From contig NW_004450285.1 of assembly GCF_000321225.1 (NCBI RefSeq), positions 6,225,940-6,289,939 of the forward strand: 64,000 nt of DNA, read 5' to 3'. Below are positions 55,688 through 64,000 of the stretch, one piece after another. This stretch comes from Odobenus rosmarus divergens (lineage: Eukaryota; Chordata; Mammalia; Carnivora; Odobenidae). Numbering within the stretch: the stretch's first letter is position 1; every line of letters starts with the position of its first letter. The position numbers and the translations under genes are program-made. The notes under the pieces were generated by a model, which worked only from the letters and a program-made list of their open reading frames with translations, was not told the DNA's origin and did no database searches.

Positions 55688-57436
55688 AAAGGGGCATCAA
55701 CAAAACGGTGGAGCATCAGAATTCCATTCCTCCAGAAAAACATTGAAAAACAAGCAGAAACTTCTAGAAATAATTTGTCAGACCTCCAGATAACAGTCAA
55801 AAGTTTATAGCAGGCAAGTGAATGTTGAAACAAGGAAAGGGCAACTTTAACATGCTCCTAATATTCAAGGAAATCTCTGCCAAAACACTAGCTGAACTGA
55901 TGCTAAAGGAAAAGAGAATTCTATGACCACATATGATAAAGGATACAACCTTTGCAAAAAGGGTTAGAAAAGTCATGGAACAAAAGGATGACTGCCATCT
56001 TCAACAACCCAAAAGACTAAACTCTGAGGAAGAGGAGAATTTGATTTCCAGAGTTACCATATTACAATAATTAGCTTGCAGCTTTCAGCAGAAAATTGGA
56101 GGACATACTAGACACAAAAGTATGATTCATTCAGAGGAATGAAATTAGTTGACAGAAATTGTCTATCTAGAAGCTCAGAAAATTGACTTACTCTACAAAA
56201 AGATGAAATCAGCTATTTTAAATATGCCCAAAGAGCTAAAGGAGGTTAGGAAAATGATGTTGGAACAAAAGGAGAATATTAATAAAGAAAAATTAAGGAA
56301 TCAAATACAAGTTATGGAGCTGAAAAGTACAAAAACAAATAAAAGACTAGGCAGGTTCTACAGGTTTTATTAGGCAGAATGAAAAATAAGCAAATTTTAT
56401 GAAAGGACAATTGAAATTATTCTGAGGAGGAGACTAAAAAAGGAATGAAGAAAAGGGAACAGAGCCTCTGGGACCTTTATGGCACCATCAAGAGGACTGG
56501 CATATGTGTCATGGGAATCTGTGAAGGAGAGGAGGGAAAGAAAGGCCAAAAATTTCCCCAATTTTTGAAATACAAGAATCTATATATGTAAGAATTGTAA
56601 TGAAATCCATGCTAACAGAGAACCATGCTGAAGCACATTATAATTAATATTGCTGAAAACCAAAACAAGAGAGAATCTTGAAAGTGGTTAGAGAGAGACT
56701 CTTTATCAAAAGGCAGAGATTGGCAGAATGGATTTCAAAAATTATCCAACAATAGGCTATCTATAAGAGACCCAATTTGGATCCAAACACACCAATAGGT
56801 TGAAGTGGAAGGATGGAAAAGATACTTTATGTAAACAGTAACAAAAAGAATGCTAGAGGGTATACTAATATAGCAACTTTACACTATAAGTAAAAAAACA
56901 AAAAAACAAAAGCCAAAAAACTGTCTACAAGAGACAAAAAGAATATTATTTTTTGACAAAAAGGTCAATTCATCAAGAACACATAACAATTAACATATAT
57001 GCACCAAACAACACAGTTCTGAAATATATGAAGGAAACATTGAATGGAAAAACAGTTCTACAATAATACTTATAATACTCCACTTTCCAAGATGGATAGA
57101 ATATCTAGACAGAAGGTCAATAAAGAGAGAACTTGACTAACACTCTAAATCTTCTAGACCTAATAGACATATAGAACACTACAGGCAACAACAGCAGGAT
57201 ACACATCCTTCTTAAATCCATATAGAATGCGTTCAAGATAGACAATATTTTAGGCCATGAAACAAGGGTTAATTTAAAAAGATTGAAATCAGATACAGTG
57301 TGTTCTCCAAATAAAATGGGATGAAGCTAGAAATCAATAACAAAGGAAAAAATGGAAAGTTCACAAATATAGGGTAGTTAAACAACACATGTTTAATGAG
57401 TTGATGAAGATATAAGGGAAATTAGAAGATACTTAA

Positions 57437-57850
57437 AATGGGTGAAATGGGCGAAGGAGATTAAGAGGTACAAACTTTCGGTTATAAAGTCATGGGAATT
57501 ATGGGCGCCTGGGTGGCTCAGATGGTTAAGCATCTGCCTTCGGCTCAGGTCATGATCCCAGGGTCCTAGGATCGAGGCCCGCATCGGGCTCCCTGCTCCT
57601 TGGGAGCCTGCTTCTCCCTCTGCCTCTCTCTCTCTCTCTCTCTGTGTATCTCATGAATAAATAAATAAAATCTTTAAAAAAAAAATAAATAAAGTCATGG
57701 GAATTAAAAGTATAGTATCAGGAATATAATCAATATTGTAATATACTTGTGAGCATTTCATAATGTATGTAATTGTTGAATCAATATGTTGTACATCTGA
57801 AAATAATATTACAATATTACATGTCAGCTATACTTTATAATTAAAAATAG
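57437..57850 (+). mobile_element. L1 3'UTR fragment (L1MA/L1MB-type) inserted in the ancient L1
   Basis: Non-ORF2 block within ORF2: aaatgggtgaaatgggcgaa, ggtacaaactttcggttata, aagtcatgggaatt, then after the SINE gagcatttcataatgtatgt, aattgttgaatcaatatgtt, gtacatctgaaaataatatt, atgtcagctatactttataa. This is the 3' end of a different, younger L1 family. The ancient ORF2 resumes near 57865. Boundaries are accurate to a few tens of bases. Confidence 0.7.
57502..57688 (+). mobile_element. SINEC, full length, perfect 18-bp target duplication, third-level nest
   Basis: tgggcgcctgggtggctcag head, cagggtcctaggatcgaggc, gcctctctctctctctctct, gtgtatctcatgaataaata tail. Identical flanks ataaagtcatgggaatta at 57484-57501 and 57689-57706. 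Inserted in the L1 3'UTR fragment, so younger than both surrounding L1s. Confidence 0.97.
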
Positions 57851-58330
57851 TAAATAGCAGAAAATATAATGGGATAACTGGTGTGCACGCATATGCACAA
57901 ACACACACACGAGTTTATTAAAATTCTAAAGGAATAAATGAATGACATAAATAAAAAATAATTGATAAGTCCAATAAAATCAACTTTTTGGTGACAAAAT
58001 AACAAAAAAAAAACAGATGAATAAAAACAAAACACATTAAAACTTATGGGATGCAGTGAAGACTATTTTCAAGGGGAAAGGTATACCAATATACACCTAC
58101 ATGTAAAGAGATCTCAAATCAGTAACGTAAATTTACCCCTTAACAAACTAGGAAAAGAAGGACAAAATTGCAGTGGATAAAAATGAAATAGAGAATAGAA
58201 AAATAACAGAATTGATGATCCCAAAAATTGGTTCTCTGAAAAGATCAATAAAATTGACAAACCTTGAAGCTAACAAAAAACGGAAGATGCAAATTTTTAA
58301 AACCAATACTGATCTTAAAGAAAAGTTTAA

Positions 58331-59475
58331 ATATGGGAGCATTGGGTTGGAGAATAAGTGTGTTGGTTGTAAAAATAAATAATTAGAACCTGAGGTTAGT
58401 TTGAATGGGAATCAACAGCATAATTTTTTAAATTATGTATCCTGTCTTTATTTCTAAAAAAAGTCTTCCTGTCATGAACCACAACAAGTCTTGCAGTTTT
58501 CTTAGGTTCTCAAAGAGTCATGTTCTTTTCTGTGCTTTTGTGGTGTATAACCTTGTGTAAACTTAGAAATCTTTTCATCTTGTAAGTAACAGTATTATTT
58601 TAATCCATGATGATAAAAATTTTAAATTTTATGGAACTGTTGGTTATCCCAACAAAATCCATTTCTCTTCAGTCCTGGCTAATCTATACATTTTTTTTTC
58701 ATGTTTCATACAGAGTCTTGGCATTTTCAACCAAGCCATTATGAGGCATATCAAAAAGTTTGACCTCTTTGAAAAACTGCTTTAGAATGTTCTTCCTCTT
58801 TGTAAAACAGAAAAAAGTCCTAATAGGATTTTGTAGCAATGAGTCTCTGCTGTTCATATTACCTGAAAAAATTTTAAGGGCTATATATAAATAATTAATT
58901 TTGTGTGTTCTTTCACAGATCCGCACACTTTTGAAAATTAGCACATACTCACTGCAAATTCCTGTTACAATTTAAAGATACATCATATGGACACAGTGAA
59001 TTTTATTTTAAGCAGGAATATATTAGGAAATCAGTATCTAGCTGTTACAAATTGAACTAAATTTCATGCTCTTCAATAGCCATTACATTACCTAATGTCT
59101 AAAAGTTCACTGTACTTATCATGGCTAAAAATAAAGTTTGTGAGGAACATATATCTTAGTATCTCATATTTAATTATGGTATCATAATCATTTAACTCTT
59201 GACTGTTGAGATCTTCTTGTCCAACTTCCTCATTTTATAAAAGAGACTTTTATGACTCAATTTTTTTTCATTCTGATGGCTAAATTAATAAAGTATGAAG
59301 AAGTATTATTAGAGGGATTTTTATTGTAAAGAGAAATTACTGAACTACTTTTAGACAAGACTGACCATAAAACCTAAGAAGCAAGTACTCTTACTTAAAT
59401 TGTTAAATTTATTTTTACTTAAGGATTTGTATTAAAAAATCAGACTAAGCATTAATAAAAATGTAATCTAGTTCT
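58331..59475. other. Unassigned AT-rich DNA
   Basis: No clear repeat or gene in 1.1 kb. Frames of 69 and 81 codons (58173-58382, 58699-58944) are unsupported. Confidence 0.45.
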
Positions 59476-59892
59476 GAGTCCAGCAAATGTTCCCTGTAAA
59501 GGGCCAAATAGTAAACAGACCATGCAGTTTCTTTTTTTTTTTTAAGATTTTATTTATTTATTTGACAGAGAGTGAGAGAGGGAGCACAAGCAAGGGGAGT
59601 GTGAGAGGGAGAAGCAGGCTTCCTGCTGAGCAGGCAGCTTGATGCAGGGCTCGATCCCAGGACCCTGGAATCATGACCTGAGCCAAAGGCAGATGCTTAA
59701 TGGCTGAGCCACCCAGGCGCCCCGACCATGCAGTTTCTGATATAGCTTCTCAACTCTGCCATTGTAGCACAAAAGCAATCATAGGCATACAAAAAGGAAT
59801 GAGTGTGGCTGTGGCTGAGTTCCAATAGAAATTTATTTAAAAAACAGGAGATGGGCTGAATTTGGCCGGGGGACACAATTTGTTGACACCTT
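59476..59892. mobile_element. Nonautonomous hAT (Charlie/MER-type) DNA transposon, interrupted by a SINE
   Basis: Left end gagtccagcaaatgttccct with gtaaagggccaaatagtaaa. After the SINE come tctcaactctgccattgtag, cacaaaagcaatcataggca, gtggctgtggctgagttcca and atagaaatttatttaaaaaa, and the right end aatttgttgacacc. These follow in order the common MER element with 'ctgtaaagggccagatagta' and 'actctgccgttgtagcgc'. Terminal inverted repeats are degenerate. Orientation is opposite to the similar element at 35528. Confidence 0.78.
59533..59723 (-). mobile_element. SINEC, full length, inside hAT element
   Basis: T run, taagattttatttatttatt, ggcttcctgctgagcaggca, and head ctgagccacccaggcgcccc. Perfect 15-bp target duplication gaccatgcagtttct (59518-59532 and 59724-59738). 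Confidence 0.97.
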
Positions 59893-60353
59893 AGTGTTCT
59901 GTAGGATAATTATGACTTAAGTATCCAGAAAATTCTTTAACATATTGAGTCCATAGAAATTAAAATATTGTATGTTACTGATTGACTTTAAAAGATTTAA
60001 AGTAAAATTATATTGCTTATAGTAACAAAAGACTTTCAAATACATTATCTCAATTGAGTCCAAGACCAAGTCTATGGGGGCCTAAAATTATTAAGCAATT
60101 CTTATTAAATGCAATTAAGGATTTATTTTGCTTTGTTCTGTATTTCGATATCTTCAAGTTTATCTTTTTGATTAAAATATTTTAGTCTTAAGGTAAGCCT
60201 GGATAGTTGACCTATTGTTTAATTTGTTTTGTAGTTCAGACGTACCTGTCTTTGAAACCAGTGGTTGGGACTGATGTTCTCATATGGATAAAAAGCAGTT
60301 TACTGGTATGGTTAATAAGCAAAGGCAAACTGCTCAAATCTACCACATATAAG
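59893..60353. other. Unique DNA
   Basis: Nothing recognised in 0.46 kb. The 61-codon frame beginning at 60207 runs into the next SINE. Confidence 0.5.
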
Positions 60354-60367
60354 GGGTCATCTTTGGA

Positions 60368-60559
60368 GCGCCTGGGTGGCTCAGTTGGTTAAGCGACTGC
60401 CTTTGGCTCAGGTCATGATCCTGGAGTCCCAGGATCGAGTCCCACGTCGGGCTCCCTGCTCAGTGGGGAGTCTGCTTCTCCTTCTGACCTTCCCCCCTCT
60501 TGTGCTCTCTCCCTCTCTCATTCTCTCAAACAAATAAATAAAATAGTTTAAAAAAAAAC
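60368..60559 (+). mobile_element. SINEC, full length, 14-bp target duplication
   Basis: gcgcctgggtggctcagttg head, tggagtcccaggatcgagtc, tgaccttcccccctcttgtg, CAAATAAATAAAATAG and an A tail. Flanks gggtcatctttgga (60354-60367 and 60560-60573) are identical. Confidence 0.97.
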
Positions 60560-60634
60560 GGGTCATCTTTGGATTAGTTGAGCCATAAAGTCAGCATACG
60601 GTTTCTGTAAAATTATTGTTTTAAAAATACTTTT

Positions 60635-60827
60635 TTTAAAAAGATTTTATTTATTTATTTGACAGAGAGAGACACAGTGAGAGAGGGAACACAAGCAAGG
60701 CGAGTGGGAGAGGGAGAAGTCAGCTTCCTGCAGAGCAGGGAGCCTGATGTGGGGCTCGATCTTAGGACCCTGAGATCATGACCTGAGCCAAAGGCAGATG
60801 TTTAATGACTGAGCCACCCAGGCACCC
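60635..60827 (-). mobile_element. SINEC, full length
   Basis: aaaaagattttatttattta, gacagagagagacacagtga, cagcttcctgcagagcaggg, and head ctgagccacccaggcaccct. Flanks ttaaaaatactttt (60621-60634) and ttaaaatactttt (60828-60840) differ by one A. It faces the plus-strand copy across 75 bp. Confidence 0.96.
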
Positions 60828-60840
60828 TTAAAATACTTTT

Positions 60841-61681
60841 GAATAACCACTTTCTGTTGGATGCCAAGGCAGATGTAAGGATGAATGACCTGTGCTTCTC
60901 CTTGTGGAAGTCAGTACTCCTTGTATTCCATGGAGTTATTATGAGTACTTTGTGAGGCTTCTGTGGAAGTAACCCAGCAACCTATGGTTCTGTGCACATT
61001 ATAGAAGCTCATTCTTCACTAATATATTAAAATCAAGCACTAGATTTTCCATCTGTCCTGGAAATTTTCCAAAGTAGACAGTATGCCACTAATAATTTTC
61101 TCCATTTCTCACATTAATGGAATAACGATGAATGTTTTCAAAGAGTTGCCCTTACTACCTGAGGTCTTCTGCTGAAAGCTACTTTTACTTTCTCTTCTTC
61201 TTTTCCTCTTGCTTCTAATACACCTCCTGCCCGCATTTCTTTTTCTCCTCTTCTACTTTTTCTTTTAAAAATGTTCTATTTCTTACAGTTACTTAATGAT
61301 TATGTCTGTTTTCTACTAGTGATATCATTAAAAGAGAAGTGAGTATGAGATGGTTAGAATATCAATACACATGTCATAAAGTAAGAAATCTTTAGAAATT
61401 ACTGGTGTCACATGAAACACAACAGTATTATTTTTACCCATTGTGTCCATTTGAGCATTGGTAATATATTAGCATTTACTTAAAAAGATGAATAATCTAA
61501 ACTAATAATTAAATATCTTTTATATTGCCAGTTTCAAGCTAAAGGAAATTAAGATTAATCTTAAGATTCTTGAACTTTAGAATTAATTTTGCATTAAATT
61601 TTTAAATGCTATATTTATCATTTATCGCAGAATGTTAAAACTTAATAGGTTTCTTGATAAAAACCAGGTGAATGAAACTTA
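60841..61681. other. Unique DNA with a polypyrimidine tract
   Basis: Nothing recognised except a C/T-rich tract at about 61180-61265 (ttactttctcttcttctttt, ctttttctcctcttctactt), which is low-complexity sequence. Confidence 0.5.
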
Positions 61682-63799
61682 AGAAAGGCCATGTATGAAG
61701 AATCCACAGTTAACATCATACTCAGTGGTGACAAAATGAGAGCTTTCCCCCTAATAAGACAAGGATGACCACTCTCACCAATTTTATTTAGCATAGTTCT
61801 GGAAGTTGTAGCCACAGCAATCAGATGACAAAAGAAATAAAAGGCATTTAAATTGGTAAGGAAGAAGTGAAACTTCCAGTATTTGCAGATGACATAATAC
61901 TCTATGTAGAAAACGCAAATGATTCCACCAGAAAACTACTAGAATTGATAAATGAACTCAATAAAGTCACAGGATACAAAATTAGTGTGCAGAAATCTGT
62001 TGCATTTCTATACTCTAATAATGAAGTGTAGTAGAAAGAGAAAATAAAAATCCCATTTATAATTGCATCAAAAATAATAAGACACCTAGGAATAAGGCTA
62101 ACCAAAGAAGTGAAAGACATGTACTCTGAAAACTATAAAACATTGATTAAAGAAATTGAAGATAACACAAAAAAATGGAAAGACATTCCATGTTCATGGA
62201 TTGGAAAAATAAATATTGTTAAAATGTCCACCCTATCCAAAGCAATCTATAGATTTAATGCAATCCCTATCAAAATACCAACAGCATTTTTCACAGAACT
62301 AGAACAAACAATCCTAAAATTTGTATGGAATCACGAAAGACCCTAAATAGCCAAATCAGTGTTAAAGAAGAACAAAATTGTGTGTTTCACAATCCCAGAT
62401 TTCAAGATATACTAAAAATCTCTAGTAATCAAAAGCAGTATGTTATGGGCACAAAATAGACACATACCAATGGGACAGAATAGAGAGCCCAGAAATAAAC
62501 CCACAGTTATATGGTCAATTAATCTTCAGCAAAGGAGGCAAGAATATGCAATGGGAAAAAGACAGTTTCTTCAAGAAATGATGTTGAGAAAACCAGACAG
62601 CTACATGCAATAGAATGAAACCAACCACTTTCTCAAACCATACATGAAAATAAACTCAAAATGGATTGAAAACCTAAATGTGAGACCTGAACCATAAAAA
62701 TCCTAGAAGAAAGCAATTCAGTAACTTTTTGACATGGGCTGTAATGACTGTCTCCTGAGACAAGGGAAACAAAAGCAAAAATAAACTATTGGGACCAAGT
62801 CAAAGTAAAAAGCTTCTGCACAGCAAAGGAAACAATCAACAAAACTAAAAGGCAACCTGCAGAATGGGAGAAGATATCTGAACATGAAACAATGAAGGGT
62901 TAGTATCCAAAATATATAAAGAACTTCTCAAACTCGACACCCAAAACTGAAATAATCCAATTAAAAATGGGCGGAGGACATGAAAAGACATTTTTCCAAA
63001 CAAAACATCCAGATGGCCAACAGATACACGAAAAAATACTAAACATCAGGGAAATCAAAACTACAATGAGTTATCACCTCATACCTATCAGAGTGGCTAA
63101 AATAAAAAGCACAAGAAACAAGTCTTCCCGAGGATTGAAGAAAAAGGAACCCGTGCACTGTTGGTGGGAAGCAAACTGGTGCAACCACTGTGGAAGACAC
63201 TGTGGAGGTTCCTCAAGAACTTAAAAATAGAACTACCCTAAGATCCATTAATTCCACTGCTGGATATTTACCGAGAGAGTACTAAATCACTAATTTGAAA
63301 TGGTACATGCACAGCTATGTTTATTGCAGCATTATTTACAGTAGCCAAATTATGGAAGCAGCCCTGGTGTCCATTGACAGATGAATGGATAAAGAAGAGG
63401 TGGTATATGTATATAAAATGGAATATTATTAGCCATAAGAAAGAATGAATTCTTGCCATTTCGTACAACATGGATAGAGCTAAAGGGTATAATGCTAAGT
63501 GAAGTAGGCCAGTTAGAGAAAGACAAATACTGTATGTTTTCAACATATTGAAATTTAAGAAACAAGGTAAATGAGCAAAGGAAAAAAAGAGAAACCAAAA
63601 AACAGACTCTTAACTATAGAGAACAAATTAATGGGGGTGGGTGCGGGGATGGATCAAATAGATGACGGAGATTAAAGATACACTTATGATGAGCTCTGAG
63701 TAATGTATAGAATTTAAGGATGACTATATTGTACACCTGATACTAATACAACACTGTATGTTAACTCTACTGTAATTAAAATTAGAAACAATAAAAAAC
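61682..63799 (+). mobile_element. 5'-truncated L1 (RT domain to 3' end)
   Basis: Plus-strand L1 beginning in the reverse-transcriptase domain (aaaggccatgtatgaagaat, ctcactctcaccaatttt region). The active-site motif F-A-D-D is intact at 61882-61893, but the conserved RQGCPLSP block has TGA in place of the Cys codon at 61766-61768, and more stops and frameshifts follow. Pieces 62110-62346 ([20 protein letters not shown]) and 62967-63224 confirm ORF2. The 3'UTR (gagattaaagatacacttat, gtatgttaactctactgtaa) ends in a short A-rich tail. Not functional. No target duplication found. Confidence 0.94.
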
Positions 63800-63865
63800 A
63801 GACAATTGAAACAGTATTTTGTATTTTAAAGCATTTATTCCTTTTGCATATCATTTGATAAGGTG

Positions 63866-64000
63866 AATGTAGTATTTTATTTTTTAAATTTATTTTATTT
63901 TATTTTGTTTTGTTTTGTGTTGTGTCTTGTTTTGTTTGTCACCATACAGTACATCATTAGTTTTTGATGTAGTGTTCCATGATTCATTGTTTTTTTTTTT
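63866..64000 (-). mobile_element. L1 3' end, cut by window end
   Basis: attttattttattttgtttt and gttttgtgttgtgtcttgtt are the reversed variable A/T tail; then gtcaccatacagtacatcat and tagtttttgatgtagtgttc match the 3'UTR at 40427. Continues past the window after a T run, so its length is unknown. Confidence 0.88.

Larger units (their letters stand above)
55688..58330 (+). mobile_element. Ancient L1 (L1M-type): 5'UTR end, ORF1 and ORF2 endonuclease region
   Basis: Old, diverged plus-strand L1. An ORF1-like part is readable at about 56150-56720: a lysine/glutamate-rich helical stretch at 56149-56373, then gaacagagcctctgggacct, catcaagaggactggcatat, gagagaatcttgaaagtggt. ORF2 endonuclease/early-RT sequence follows from about 56740 (ctacaagagacaaaaagaat, caaacaacacagttctgaaa, gacctaatagacatatagaa, aacaagggttaatttaaaaa). 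It continues after an inserted block with aaaacttatgggatgcagtg and ggttctctgaaaagatcaat. Part of ORF1 and the ORF1-ORF2 junction are deleted. The sequence after about 58330 is not recognisable. Confidence 0.8.

Overview
This window is mammalian nuclear DNA, gene-poor and repeat-rich. I found no protein-coding exon, functional RNA gene or CRISPR array that I can support. The lineage signal is the tRNA-derived CAN SINE (SINEC) with the head gcgcctgggtggctcag: about 21 full or partial copies, 14 on + and 7 on -. The canid-specific head gggatccctgggtggcgcag is absent and the felid-type body is not seen. Several copies carry the caniform body ending in 'cactccccctgcttgtgttc' or 'gaccctcttccctctcgtgc', which points to an arctoid carnivore. 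From memory of these subfamilies a pinniped is most likely and a bear possible. This is inference.

Layout. 0-6 kb: four SINEC insertions or pieces, an ERV1-like LTR with leader (about 1.86-2.66 kb), and a SINE apparently split in two around a 1.33-kb segment that holds an older repeat. 6-25 kb: mostly unique AT-rich DNA with SINEs, a MIR, a short L1 3' end, dinucleotide repeats and one old repeat. 25.5-28.2 kb: a truncated SINE, an isolated L1 5'UTR made of four units of about 227 bp (minus), and an L1 3' end (plus). 30-35 kb: MIRs, a MaLR LTR, and a 2-kb 5'-truncated L1 interrupted by a 50-N assembly gap. 35.5-36.4 kb: an hAT element holding a SINE, then another SINE. 40.4-48.4 kb: an L1 3' fragment, then a structurally full-length minus-strand L1 of about 7.1 kb with recognisable target-site duplications and what looks like a 3' transduction ending in an LTR-type polyadenylation site. 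50.5-55 kb: an internally deleted L1, an old repeat and two SINEs. 55.7-58.3 kb: an ancient L1 holding a younger L1 3' end that itself holds a SINE. 59-64 kb: an hAT element holding a SINE, two facing SINEs, a 2.1-kb L1 with an intact FADD reverse-transcriptase motif but premature stops, and the start of another minus-strand L1 at the window edge.

No operon, pathway or new defence or metabolic system is visible. The story is layered retrotransposition: L1 supplied the machinery, SINECs used it, and both landed in older DNA transposons, MIRs and LTRs. The most informative objects are the full-length L1 with its transduced tail, the split SINE, and the nested insertions that give relative ages. 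All family names are from memory of consensus sequences; no search was run.
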